Shown piece after piece: positions 19,256-31,117 of a DNA stretch of 64,000 nt. A model generated the notes under the pieces. The model was not told where the DNA came from, searched no databases, and was given only the letters and a program-made list of their open reading frames with translations. Position numbers and translations under genes: made by a program. The stretch's first letter is position 1. Every line of letters begins with the position of its first letter. The stretch lies in assembly GCA_003116995.1 (NCBI GenBank), contig BDSL01000019.1, positions 1 through 64,000 on the forward strand, written 5' to 3'. Source of the stretch: Yamagishiella unicocca (taxonomy: Eukaryota; Chlorophyta; Chlorophyceae; Chlamydomonadales; Volvocaceae).

Positions 19256-20502
19256 CCGCTGGGCACGGGGGTCGGTCCCGTTATGCGCGTCATGCGCTTC
19301 AGCTCGGCACTTTGCCCGTAAGTGCGCTCTTATGGGTTTGCCTCTTATGGCAACCATCAACGCGCGATAACTGGGTGGAAGCGATACCATTGATCGTAGG
19401 AGGACCCTACACCTTGGCCGCCAGCCTGCGCCAGCGAGGAAACTGTCCCGACTGCTCGCTTCGTTCGCCAGGCGCGCCGTTCTGCAACTCGCCTGTCCTG
19501 CATTCTTCAGGCGCCACACGTCCCATTTCTGCAATGCCATATAATGCGTTGGCGTGCAGAGCACGCAAGGACACGTAGGACGCATGTCTCGTGCCCTGCA
19601 CCTCAAGCAATCTCCGCTGTCGCATTATAATGGATTACCAAGGCAAATGATCCGGACAAGGGGTCTTATGTGGATCAGCGAGTTCTGAAGAGCGGAGCAG
19701 CTTTCAGCACTCGCGTGATGGTGTTGACTGAGTAAATTAGACACACCGAGACGTTACCGTGTTCGGGGACTCCAGCTTCCAGTCGATTCCAAAAACGAGC
19801 CGGCGTTTGATGCTCCCACTTGCAGGGTGCGGCTCGGCGGTTGAATGGGGACTGGTGCTAAATCCGTATCACTGCCCGCGGCCGCGCGATGGCACCCTGT
19901 TGAAATACACAGCTGCGCCACACAGCTTACATCATCATCCAATACCGAACGACGCATCATTGTCCCGTTCGTTCACTCCATTGCCTCTTACCCCTGACCT
20001 CGCGCTACTGCAGAGAGAACAAAACCAGTTTTCCGTGAAAACGTACGATTCTTCACCGCTGACGTACGTCATGCCAAAACACAACCACGAAAGGATTGCA
20101 CATACGTAAAGCATGCTTGCTGATCTGAACTCCATAGCAAGAAAATGATCGAGTACGGAAGTAAGCATAATGTCCTGGACCTCATGGCCAGTGACGACAC
20201 CCGCCTTTAGGCGGACTGTAACTAACTAACGAACTAACTTATGTAGCCGTGGTAGGAAGATATCAGGTAGCATGTATCGAGTATGAATGCAGTCTAAACG
20301 AGCAAATGGCAGTGCTACTCATAGTACAATGCTAAAAAATGTCTGGCCGCGAAATTGTTCGCTTATGGCAACCCGTGTTGGCCGGATATGCCTGGCCTCT
20401 TCGACCTATATTCCCCGCACGTGCGACCCAACTCCCACGCCAAAGCTACATGAAGCTACCATCGCACCAAAGCGTTTGTAGCGAATCGCGTTCAGCCCGC
20501 TC
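19256..20502. other. Duplicated flanks between VTC copies A and B
   Basis: 19,256-19,640 repeats the 5' flank of copy B at 26,641-27,440 (shared 'gtcggtcccgttatgcgctt' and 'ttatggcaaccatcaac.cgcgataactggg'). 19,650-20,500 repeats the 3' flank of copy A at 5,655-6,620 (shared 'tgatccggaca', 'gtcttatgtggatcagcg', 'gttctgaagagcggagcagc'). This sets the ancestral tandem unit at about 7.8 kb. No gene is seen here. Confidence 0.65.
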
Positions 20503-23500
20503 TTAAACCGCTCTGATGGCCAGCGCGTATGCCACCACCAGCACCACTATGAGCGTGACCGTTAGCACCACCGGACCCAACTGATCGTCGTACCGCACGC
20601 CGTCACGGCGCAGCATCTGTGCGATGCGCCTGCGGTACATGTACAGCGCGTACAACAGGAAGCCCAACGCGACGGGCGCCATTGCCATGCCGGCGACCTG
20701 GTCCGGGGGCACCGGGGGGTTCGAGGGAGACCCGTGGATGCCCGAAAAAACCGTTTAAAAACAGAAGTTTTGAGATGCATGCTGGAGAACTGGGTTGGGG
20801 ATACTAAAGCCACCGGGGGGGGGGAAAGAGTCACAGGCTATCAGACAGAGCGGGAAGATCGTGGTCTATGCAATTTTGGGGTTGATGTGATTAATGCAAG
20901 CGCGTCCAGCGACCGTCCAGGCCTTGCGATCGTCCCGGACCAGAACAACTTGCCCAAGCTGCGCCCAAGCAACAAATACATGTTAAACGTGAAAATATAT
21001 AGCCGTTGCCTGCACCATGTTGGCGCTATGATGACGCTTCTGAAGATCAAAGAGACGAAGTTTGCTCCAAGGTAGATACGCCCAGCGGCCAGCCAGAACC
21101 TCCCCGCCGCAAGCATAGCCACATCCGAGGACTTCAGCGACCTACCCGACTGGCGCCGCAGGCACTGCCGGGCGGGCAGCTCTCTGAGGCGGATGCCGGC
21201 CCTGCGCTGTGCGGCGACGATGACATGATGCCCCCGGGGGACAGGAGGCTGAGTGACGTCAGCATGACGAGCACGGCGATGTTGAGCCAGGCCAGAAAGG
21301 TCCGCTCGGCTGTTGTGGAGGGTGAGGAGTTGGCGCGAGGCATACACGTAAGGTGATCAAGTGGAGCACGACTGTCAGGTAAGGATTGCGGCTCTAGGAT
21401 TGCGGCTTTAGGATCTCGCGAATTCCTCTAAGAGCACTCTCCCTAACCGCCGACCGGCGGCTCACCCGCGAAGAAGGTCTTCGGCTCGATCCTCGTGCGC
21501 ACCATCGCAGCGGCCCGAGGCATTGCGCTCCCGCCAGCGCCGGCCTCCAAGTCGCCTCCGGCGGCAGCACCGCCGCCGTGGCGACCACCCCTGCCGCGTG
21601 TAACGCGGCCTTGCGCTAGGGTCCAGAGCCCCACGAGGCTGCTGAACCCCCGCGACCGCGGTGCAGCGCAGGCTGGTGACCTGGGAGAGTAACAGCAACA
21701 ACAGCAACAACATCAGGTGGCGCAGGATATCGGGGTGGGCAAGAAAGAGGAGCGAGCAGGCAGCGGAGGCGGCCGGAAACACGCTACGGTCAAGGACAGG
21801 AAGGCGGCGGAGGCGAGCATGCCGTACATGGGCCGTACAGCATATGACGTGTCGCAACACGATGGATCCCCAAGGAGCGCTCACCCGCTTGCGTCCTTGC
21901 TTGACGGCGGCGAGTTGGCAAGGGGGATGACCACCACCGTTTCCTCCCTGCCCTCCTTCGCGGCGCCCTCACGCTCCGTTGTCGCGCCCTCCATTCCAAG
22001 GCCCGGCCGGTCCTGGATGGAAGGGGAGAGGGGAGGCAGAGCTCGATGCCCGAAGGAGGCAACCAACCCGAAGGAGGCAACCCAGAAAATTTGAAAATCA
22101 CCCAGGTAGGCTGGAGGGGACAGAGGTAGCTGCCCGTCCCAATAAGGACACGTTCTGCGCAAACATCCATTCCGCCATTTCGTCCGAGTCCGAGCTTGTC
22201 CGCCTTCACAATACACAACTCCTCACGCCCGTGAATACCCACCTCCTCTCGCCCCGGGCTCGATTGAGCCAGCTCCTCCAGCGTGACGGGGCGCATGACC
22301 CCGCTGCCAGCCTGGGAGCTGTCCCGACCCGCGGGCCCGTGCTGGGTCCCTTGCTCAGGCAGGAACCAGTGCGGCGTGTTGCGCAGGCGGTGCGGGTACA
22401 GCAGCGCCATGCCGTGTAGGAACTTGGAGAACTTGGGGGCCTCGACCAGCAGCCCGCTCTCGCGGAGGGCCTGACAGCGGAGGATTAGCAGGTGAAGGGT
22501 GCGGGAAACCTGAGAGGCCTTATGGGAGGTTGGCCTGGGAGGTTCGAGGGTTTACACGGCGGGGCTAGCGCAGCTGGGCGGAGAGCGAAAGGAAACACGC
22601 CGCTGCCAGAACCCACCAGCACCCAGGCGGGACAGGCGCCCTCGTCCTGGAGCTTGATCTCCAGTACGGCGTACGGGAAGCGGATGATGTCATCGCGGGG
22701 TACGGCAAGACCGGAATCCCTGGGGGGGCGTCCGACGGCGGGGTGGCGGCAGTGAGGAGAGTGCAGGGCGGGATTGAGAGGAAGCCCGTAGGTCGACACT
22801 AAGCGCATGACGGAGACACACGCGCATTACGTTCCCCCTGGATTCAAAAGCTTCTGCGCGCGCCGTGTCGTACCGCGTTCCACTCCGTGGCATTCCAGTG
22901 CTACAGGCCCACGTACACACCGACCCACCGACCCACGCACCTGCACCAGCCGCCCGGCCCGCGCGGCGCCCCCTCCTCCCTCGTCATTGTCAGCTGCGTG
23001 TCCAGGCTGATACGCACATCGTTGGTGCTGGACTGCTGGAAAGCGCTGCGGCGGCACTCGGTGCGGAGGACAGGAGCCTGCAGACAGGGGGCGGCGGCGG
23101 CAGCAGGAGGGTTCCGGAGCGCAACGTAACCACCCCGGACAACCGCTGCAGACCGCTGCAACCGCCTCAATCCCCGACGCAGGCCGCAGCACCCACCTGC
23201 TCACGCTGCGTCAGGCTGGCCTGCACCTCCTGCAGCAGCGAAGCAGCGGCTGCCTGGCTGTCGCTCGGCGGCTGCGACCCGTGGGTCGGCAGCTGCATGG
23301 CCGGTACCGTTGAGCCGGCCAGGTAGGCTGGCACTTCTCGACTAAGCAGCGCCGCACGATCCTGCGCCGATGGGGTGTAATGGGGGTCAGGATGGGGGCC
23401 AGCAGACAGGCAGTAGCATTGGCCGCCTCAACTGGCAGTAGCGCAAAAGCTGTGCGCAGTCGGAGGAGTGGAGGCGGCGACGGCGGCGTTCATTTGGATT

Positions 23501-26248
23501 CTGTAGTTGGCAAAACGCTCCACATCCCTCGCCAGCATGTCGCTCTCACCTTGACGCTCATCTCGCCCGTCCATTTCTCGTGGTGAACCTTGCGCTCCAC
23601 GTACACGCGTTGCTCCGGAACCGGGCTGTCGGTGCCGTACCACCTGGCGAGGGGGCGAGCGGCGCAGCGGCACGACGCTTATCGCTCGAACCGGTAGTGC
23701 TGCTGGATGGGAACCACCTTGTTGCAACATGTCGTACGACAGGCTGTGATTACTGCACAAATAGCCAATTGTTCCGCCCCATTTCTCCGACAGCCTGCTC
23801 CGCGCCAGCTACCCCGCCCCACCACCGACTAGCCTTTTTTCTCTTCCTCCTGATGCCCGCATACGAGCTCCCTTGCCGTCCCCACCTCCCCTTCTCACCT
23901 GATGCGCACGAGGCTGGCCCCGTCGCTCCGCTCCAGGCGCTCGTGGTAGACATCCAGGTCCGTGGTGTCGAAGTAGACTGACGCCGTCAGGGAGCTCTCG
24001 CACAGCTGTGTGGGCAGGTCAAACACGCCCCCGGCCGCAACGCTCGGGCCGCTGCAGGGCTGCTCCAGCTGCTGCACCGGATCGGACCTACAACAGCACC
24101 AACAATAGGGAGCGTTGAGCAACAGATACATGCAGCAGGTACCTGGCGGGAACTCTTATGGGTTTTAGGCCATGCTCCAGCAGGGTGGGACACGGAGCGG
24201 ATCCACGCTCCTATTGAGCTGGGCTTTCCGCGCCCTTCCTCCTTCACACTCTCCCTCCCTGGACGGATCGGATCTCACTTCCGGCCAAAGATGAGCAGCG
24301 GCAGGTGCCGCACGATGGCGGTCTTGACGCGCAGAACGTCCCGTGGGTCGACCCAGTACTTGGTGGTGCTCCTGGGAGGGATGCGGTGGACACGTGCAGC
24401 GGTGCAGATAGACAGGTGATACGGTAAGTTGTAGACAGCACGGCCACAGTAACAGTAACATGGTGGCCATCTATGACCTTGCAGGTCCATACCGCTATCA
24501 AGCCCATACACGTAGCCAAGCATCTTTCTTACCTCTTGAACTGGTGGGGCGGCACCCAGGGGGCCTTCACGGCGCCGAAGCCACTGGCCTGGTTCTCCAC
24601 GACATGCCGTACCATCTCGTACATGTCGGATAGGGCCGTCAGGACCATGTCGTACGTGATACTGCCCTGGAGATACTCCTGCGGTTGCACGGCAGCATAA
24701 GGCCGGCTGTTCACACACACCAACACCTCGTCTAGCGTTGGCAAGGCAGACCGGTGAGGGCTGCACTGCTGTTAGCAGCGCGTATTAGCAAAAGTACGGC
24801 GCATCAGCTTACAAACGTACGTACGTGCACACCTGCACGCATTGCTGGTACACCCGTCGGGTCTCCAGCTGGGCCAGCCCGACTTCGTGGGTCATTGGGA
24901 CTGCTGGGTTGCCTCCAGGCACCTTGGCGAGCAGGCGCATGTAGGATGCTGCGTCGTCTGCTCGTGCGGTAGGCTCTGCAGCTGGTGTGTCGTACTCCAT
25001 AGCCAGGGTCACAAACTCTGTTCGGGAGACGTGGGTGGAGGGAAGCGTGGATGGAGGATGAGTACGAGCCTAGTTGCCCAGATCTGACCGGGATGACCCC
25101 AAAACCAGAAGTCATTTACAGAAAGGCACTTGCTCACCCGTCGAGTTGTAGTGTTCGAAGGCCTCCAGCTCCACCAAACGGGAGCCTGCGGGGCGAGCGG
25201 GGTGGGTTACGGACGGCGCGTCAGGCCGCCAAGGTGGGACAGCCGGTGTGGAGTGTGGGAGGAGGATGGCAGGCATCCTTTCCCGGCAAAGATCGGAAGA
25301 GCCCGTAACCCTCGGGTCCAGCGGTCGCGCACCTATGTCGTCGCACTCCCTTCGCAGCTCCAAACACAGCGCCCGCAGCGCCGCCGCCGACGCGGCGCCG
25401 CTGCCGCTACCAGCTTGGGCGGTCACTGGCTGGTCATTGCCGGCAGACGCAGCCCTGGATTCGCCCGCGGACCTGGCCTCCCGCTCCTCCATCAGCGCCT
25501 GGCGGTGTGCCGCCTGCAGCCGCTCCGCTGCGTGCGCCAGCCTCATGCCCAGATCCTCCAGCGAGCCAGTCAGGAAGCGACGCACGCGGGCCAGCTCCTG
25601 TGTATGGGAGGAGGTTCAAATGGTGGGGTGATGCGTTGAGGGGGCGTCATTGACCAATCCTACAAATGGGTCGTACGTAATGTGTGAGACAGCGCGTGTG
25701 ACAACGCGTGTTGGAGAGGGGCACCATGCAGGGGTCGCTCGTCACCAGTCCCTCCCGCCCTTCCCTCCCCGTTCCCAACTTGCCGCGAAGTAGGCCGACA
25801 AGAAGGCATCGCCCTGAAGGTACGACATTTCTTCGGCGGCTTCGGAGCGATCCTTCCCCTTGCCGTCCCGTCCGCTGTTGCTTCCGTCGCTGCCACTCCC
25901 GACGGCCAGCTGCAAGTAGCACAACAAGCTCGTAGCTCTCCAGGGGCCGCGGAGCTTGTACGCTGAGTCCGCCACGTCAGCGGCACCGGTGCCCATGCGG
26001 GACAGGACCGTGTCCTGCTCGGGGGCGGCGACCTTGCGCCCGTTGCGCCCATTGTCGCAGGCGCGCCTTGGAGAGAGCTCCAGGAGGGCCCGCAGGGCGT
26101 CGGTCCTCAGCGAGTGGTGCGCCAGGGAGGGCGGCAGGCGCTGATCGGCCAGCAGCGCCAAAGAGCCTGTGCGGTGCAGCTGGCCGGGGGTAAGAGCGGG
26201 GCTGCCGCCAACCCTGCCGGCGGTCCTTCGGGTTTCTGACTTCCACAT
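20503..26248 (-). CDS. VTC4: VTC4-type polyphosphate polymerase, copy B
   Basis: It is colinear with copy A and close to it in exons and introns, without the insertions. Landmark exons: membrane exon 20697-20503, DUF202 exon 21309-21146 (AERTFLAWLNIAV), EPKTFFA exon ending at 21466, PKFSKFLHG exon near 22473-22250, VLEIKLQ near 22690-22590, VRISLDTQ near 23070-22940, VERKVHHEKWTG near 23645-23553, VYFDTTDLDVYHERL near 24090-23900, TTKYWVDP near 24371-24280, SDMYEMVRHVVENQ near 24685-24538, ELARVRRFL near 25597-25340. The N-terminal exon starts at the ATG at 26248 (MWKSETRR, then LTPGQLHRTGSLALL). Catalytic tunnel residues match copy A. The donor after KAPWVPPHQFKR is a canonical GTAAGA, against GTGGGA in A. 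The first-exon junction is unresolved, as in A. It is the reference for the empty sites of three insertions in copy A. Confidence 0.85.
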
Positions 26249-28158
26249 GGCGAACTTATGTGGTTGAGGTCTGGGGTTGAGTTGAAGTAATGAACCAGGC
26301 CCGGGTCTCTCTGGCGCAAGTATGGTTGCAGATATGGTCAACTGTTTGCCTTGGGCATCCGGATAGAACTTATGAAGCATAGGGATATAATACGTTATAT
26401 ATGCCAGTATTGCAATGTAGCTAGTTCGCGTCAAGGCGGGCCGCGAGAAGGCAGGGTGAAGGCACGCTTCACGAACAGGCAAGAACCGACCGAACGTACC
26501 GGTAGCTCCTTACCTCGCCGGCCTCAGACAAGTGGCAAATTTGCAAATTAGGGTAAAAGCCATATCAAAATACAGGACACAAAACAAGCTGAGTCGTGGG
26601 GCTCATAGCTTTCGGGGATGAGAGACTGTCCAATGTTCGACCGCTGGACCCGCGGGTCGGTCCCGTTATGCGCTTCAGCTAGGCGCTCGCCTATTAAGTA
26701 CGTCCTTCAAGCGCGTTTCCTGACGCAATTTAAACCGGTCCCGAAAAGCTCCCAACATAGGTACGGGCGCGAACAATAAGCCCCCAATATGACTTACGAA
26801 ATCGCCCCCATGAAGCGAAAAGTAGGCCCCCATATGGTTAATGGGCAGAAGCACACGCCGTGCTTTGCGGACTTACCGGCACACAGGGTGCCATTATCCA
26901 AAAGTCGCTGATGACGAAAAGCCTTTTATGGCAACCATCAACCCGCGATAACTGGGTGGATCTGATTGATCGGAGGAGGACCCTGCTGCACCTTGGCGGC
27001 CAGCGATGAAACCGTCCCTGGCTGTTCGCTTCGCTCTCCAGGCGTGGCGTCCTGCAGTTCGCCTGTTCTGCATCCTTCAGGCGCCATACGCTCCATTTTG
27101 TGCCCGGTGGAAACACACACCGCCGATGGCTGGGCCGCTCGTGCGGGTTCGCGATAAGAGATGTTTGCGAGATCCTCTCTCGTGCTCCGCTGGCTTGCTG
27201 CAGCCCCTAGCATGAACAAAGATCGGCGATCACCGCAAATCAACTCCAGACACACAAATACACAGACGGGCGCGTGTGGCACCTCGGCATCAGAACCCGA
27301 CAGACAGCCACCCAGAGCAGTGATGCGGCCCCTTACTGCGATGTCATTCAATGCCCTGGCCTGCAGAGAATGCAAGGATGTGTAGGACGCATGCCTCGTG
27401 CCCTGCACCTCCTGGATGCGCCGTGGGGAATAAGGACGACAGATGTATGCAGTTAGTGTACGACGCAACACTTGCAGTTTTCAGTCACTTTCACGTGGAC
27501 ATTGCAACGCGTAGAGCATACCTAGCCCGGATATTTCAGAGGCCCTCTAAACCGTGTCCCTTTAACGGTGGCGCCGAAAGCCGAACCACGGGCCAAGGCG
27601 GCATTCAGCCTAAAGTTACTGCTCCCGTCCTATTTAGATGAAAGACAACACCTCGTGACCTTGCAATCGCTGTCATTTCTGACGTACGGTTAGGCGGGAG
27701 AAGAGAGGGCCGTTTGATAAGTCATTAGGGTCGCTACTCACAGAGTGGAGGCAATGTATGTAAACGCATTTGAAAGTCGTAATGCGTCAATGTTTGCGCC
27801 GGAGAGCGATGAACATTTCCGATGTCCGTGTCTTTGATGCCGGGACCCTAGGAATTCGATTTCTCACATTCATGAAAGCCTCTGCGACTTGTTACATGTA
27901 AAATAACGCTTGTCGGTTTCCATACATACCTGTTAGAAAGAGAATTTATCGGTAAGAGTCCGCACGGACTAGACGATCTTGAGGGGCAGGCTTGGCGATA
28001 CAACCGATACTGATATGGTCACCAACGGGATGAACCGGTACTCAACATAGAACTTTATCGACGGCTTCTCAACATTGGGCGTCACGGCGCTTTTGTAGCA
28101 GGCGCGTTGGCGGTGTCGGCGCCAAAGCTCGCGCCAGTCGGCAGCTGCGGGGCCCGTC
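26249..28158. other. 5' flank of VTC copy B and upstream region of PPP4R2
   Basis: 26,290-26,640 resembles the 5' flank of copy A at 14,600-14,950 ('cgttatatatgccagta', 'gtggggctcatagctttcgg'). 26,641-27,440 resembles 19,256-19,640. No coding exon is convincing. The last about 400 bases before 28,159 should hold the promoter of the PPP4R2 gene; no element was recognised. Confidence 0.45.
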
Positions 28159-30098
28159 ATGGCTAGTCAGGCGGAGCCTATGGAGGCAGCTGCAGGGACA
28201 GGAAATGATACTTGTGAACCGGAGCGCGGGGGCGCAGCCTCGGAGTCGCCGGCGCCTTCATCGGCGCACATCGCGAGCGAGGCTGACCTGATAGCTTTCA
28301 CGCGTCTTCCACTGGAAGAAAGGGTTTTGTCACCGCAGCTCCGTGGCGTCCTGGCAGAGTCAGCGCTTACAGGGCGTATTCGTTATAAGTGGCCCTTACT
28401 GCGACCGCTCGTTGACTTCGCGCTGGAGCAGGTGGGCCTGCAACCGTAATGTGCAAGCATGTTTCTCTCGTGTCCCATCCATTTAGGAAAATTTATGTGC
28501 TTGATTCGCCACAGGTGCTGACAGCTTACGATGCCGAGACTCGGGTTGAGGTGGGGCCACCGGGCCCGGACTCAGTTTCAGAAACCATTGAGCGCTTCCA
28601 GAAGCTCCTGTCAGCGTTCAGTGACGCCCCGTGGACTTTCCAACGGTTATGCGAAATTTTGCTGGAACCGAAGCGCCAATATGCTCGGCTACCAAAGGCA
28701 AGCTCTCGAGTTGACGTCCGCCGTTTTGTTCAGCTATCTGGTGCACAGGTTGGGGTGACGTTGGGAGAGCGGTATTGCCTGCGCGACATGGGATGGGGTT
28801 AATTGCACGAGGGACAGGACTGGTTGGGCGGTCGCCAAGGGTGCTGGCCAGCATAGGTGCGACAACGTGATGCCGGCCCATATGCAGTCATCTGGGTCAA
28901 CTGCATACCCTGGTATGAAGCCCACGACGTGCCTACCTGCTTGTGCCACACTAACCACCGGGCCTCTTCTCTTGCCCTCTCCCAACAGCTTGTCCTCGCA
29001 ATCGAGAAGTGTCTGCTAGTGACCACGGAGCAGCCGCCCACAGATCCGGACCAGCTCCCGCCGCCACCTCTGTGCAGCGCTCTCGGAGCTGTTAACGCGA
29101 ACCCGGCACAGGTTTACACCAATACCCACCACGGTAGCCACGGTGGCCATGGCGCAGGCCCGTCTGGCGGGGCTGACGACTCAGCCGCCTTCACGCACTC
29201 ACTTCTAGACCTGCGCCATCACCCGCACCACCATCACCACATCGGCAACCACGTGGGCACTCCAGAGCACATCGAGGAGGACCACTGGCCTGAGGGGCTG
29301 CCCGAGGGCAAGGGCGCCTTCAAGGCGGCCGGGGTCGGTCTACATGGCGCCCTGCGGACTGGAGCGACGGGCGCCGCAGGACCCGCCTCCGGAGCTGGAG
29401 CCGCGGGGAATGGCCCGGCGGTCGGCAGCAGCAGCAGTGGTGGTTCCGGAGCTGGCCCAGTGTCGCACGATATGCAGACATGTACGCACGGGGCAGCAAC
29501 TACTGGGTCACACACCATCCTAAATGCTATCGGGGGCACCGGGGGTTCTGGTGGCGGCTCGGGGAGCCCCAGCAGCGCCAATCGCAGCAGTGGCGGCGGC
29601 TCGGTAGCGGGCAGGGGCAGCAGCGGAGAGGATGTCATGGCAGTAGATAGCACGGCGGATCCGGAGAGCGCAACACCGGCGGACGCAATCGGGGCCGACA
29701 CGTTGGATCGGGAGGTGGCGCCGCTGCCGCTGTTGGGGCGTGAGAAACGTCAAGCCGCGGACAGTGGGGAGCGAGATGGCCAATGCGAGGGTGGCACGGG
29801 TGCGGCTGGCGCAGGCGCCGTGGAAGACTGCGGCGTCCTGCTGCCCGCTGCAGCCGTGGGGACACCCGTCGCAGATGGTGACGTGGAAATGGAGGCGGTG
29901 CAGGATGGCGCGGGGACCGCACCGTGCGAAGGGGACACGTCGGGGGAGCAGGTCCCCGGGGAGCAGCTGCAAGTGGCCCAGGAGGCGGCCGTGAACGGCG
30001 GCGGCGGTCAAGTGGTGGCAGCGGGCACGGCAGTAGCGGATGCCCCGGCCGGATCGGCGACAGGGGCGCCAACGGGCACGCCGCCGCCGGGCGGATGA
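28159..30098 (+). CDS. PPP4R2: Protein phosphatase 4 core regulatory subunit R2
   Basis: Three exons, 28159-28431, 28515-28697 and 28989-30098, give 521 residues with phase 0 at each junction. PPP4R2 binds the catalytic subunit of protein phosphatase 4 and helps target it in nucleus and centrosome, including DNA-repair and splicing roles known in animals. The conserved N-terminal domain is visible: RIRYKWPLLRPLVDFALEQ, then SDAPWTFQRLCEILLEPKRQ, then LVLAIEKCLLVTTEQ. This matches the family pattern 'PFTIQRLCELL.PRR.Y...DKFLR.VEKN.MVVS'. From residue 170 on the protein is a low-complexity tail rich in Gly, Ala and Ser, with a His stretch (HHPHHHHHIGNH), which fits the acidic or disordered C-termini of the family. 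The second intron starts with GC rather than GT. Upstream neighbours are mobile or duplicated DNA. Confidence 0.88.
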
Positions 30099-30870
30099 CG
30101 GGCGAGGGGAGGCTCGTTTGGATCGAGGCAATCTAGGCTTGCATGGGAGCGGCACCGAGTCAAGTGCTCGTGTCTGTTGTTTGTGGAAGTTGTGCATCTT
30201 GCGGTAGCTTGCTAAGGGCGGTACCGCAGCAGTTACAAATGATCAAAGCCAGGTTTCTGTCACGTTCTTGGGCAGGTTATAGATCGGACTGCGGAAACGT
30301 GGTTGGTTGCCGCGACTGGTCACCGGGCCTGCGCATTTGGTGGTTACGCCCGAGCATGGATACAGACACGTAAGCGTCCGTCCAGACTCGTAAAGCAGAG
30401 TGGTGGCTTGAAGTTGGATACGCTGTACCGTGCATGTAGGGACGCTGCAGCCACTGGGGCTGTTCATTTGGTGGTCACGCCCGAGCATGGATACAGTGCA
30501 TGTAGGGGAGCTGCAGTCGCGTGCGGGCTTGGTAACAAACTCCGCTTGGTAGTGCGCCGTACACGGCTCCGTAGTGTGCCGTACACGGCTCCCCTGCATA
30601 GGCCTGTTCTTGCTGTGGATATTTGGCATACGTTCGCTAAATGACGATGCTCCGTTGCTGGGAGGTATCGAGCCGGCGTGTAAGCTCAGACGACTCGCGA
30701 AAGAAATCCAACTTTGTATAAACAGACGCTGCTTGCATTTGAATTCATCCTTTTCCGCACAATCTACACACCAGTCAGCTTTTTTAGTGGAAAAGTCCAG
30801 CTGTTCTTAACGGGCGCCTGACTTTTTTTCAGCGCCTTCTCAGGGCCTAGTCCTGTAATATAAAATATAA
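30099..30870 (+). terminator. PPP4R2 3' region with internal repeats and TGTAA
   Basis: TGTAA at 30,854-30,858, followed by an A/T-rich stretch (tataaaatataaaac), is a likely polyadenylation signal. Two copies of 'atttggtggt.acgcccgagcatggatacag' lie at about 30,335-30,367 and 30,464-30,496, and related 'catgtaggg..gctgcag' blocks flank them. Confidence 0.45.
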
Positions 30871-30952
30871 AACTCTTCGACAGAGGATTTCTAGCGTGCC
30901 ATAAGATCACAAGAACCGGGAGTTCGCCTGTTTCCCGACGCCTTCTTGGAAA

Positions 30953-31117
30953 ATGGCTTGGCGCGACCTTACATGGCGGCGAAAATGGGTGCTCATCGGC
31001 AGCATTGTGATATGCACGCTGGCGCTGGTAGGCTATGCAAAGAAAATGTTGACTGCTGAGGGTTCTTTGCTCACTATTTGCGTATGCTACTTTTCTATGC
31101 GTATCATGAGCTCATGA
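30953..31117 (+). CDS. Possible small membrane protein, 54 residues
   Basis: An ATG at 30953 opens MAWRDLTWRRKWVLIGSIVI, then CTLALVGYAKKM, and stops at 31117. A basic, Trp-rich N-terminus is followed by one membrane helix, as in small mitochondrial assembly factors. It could be a first exon: a strong GTGAGT donor lies at 31,129 and an acceptor at about 31,538 (cgctctcccag), but I found no in-phase join. Family unknown. Confidence 0.25.
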   Translation: MAWRDLTWRRKWVLIGSIVICTLALVGYAKKMLTAEGSLLTICVCYFSMRIMSS

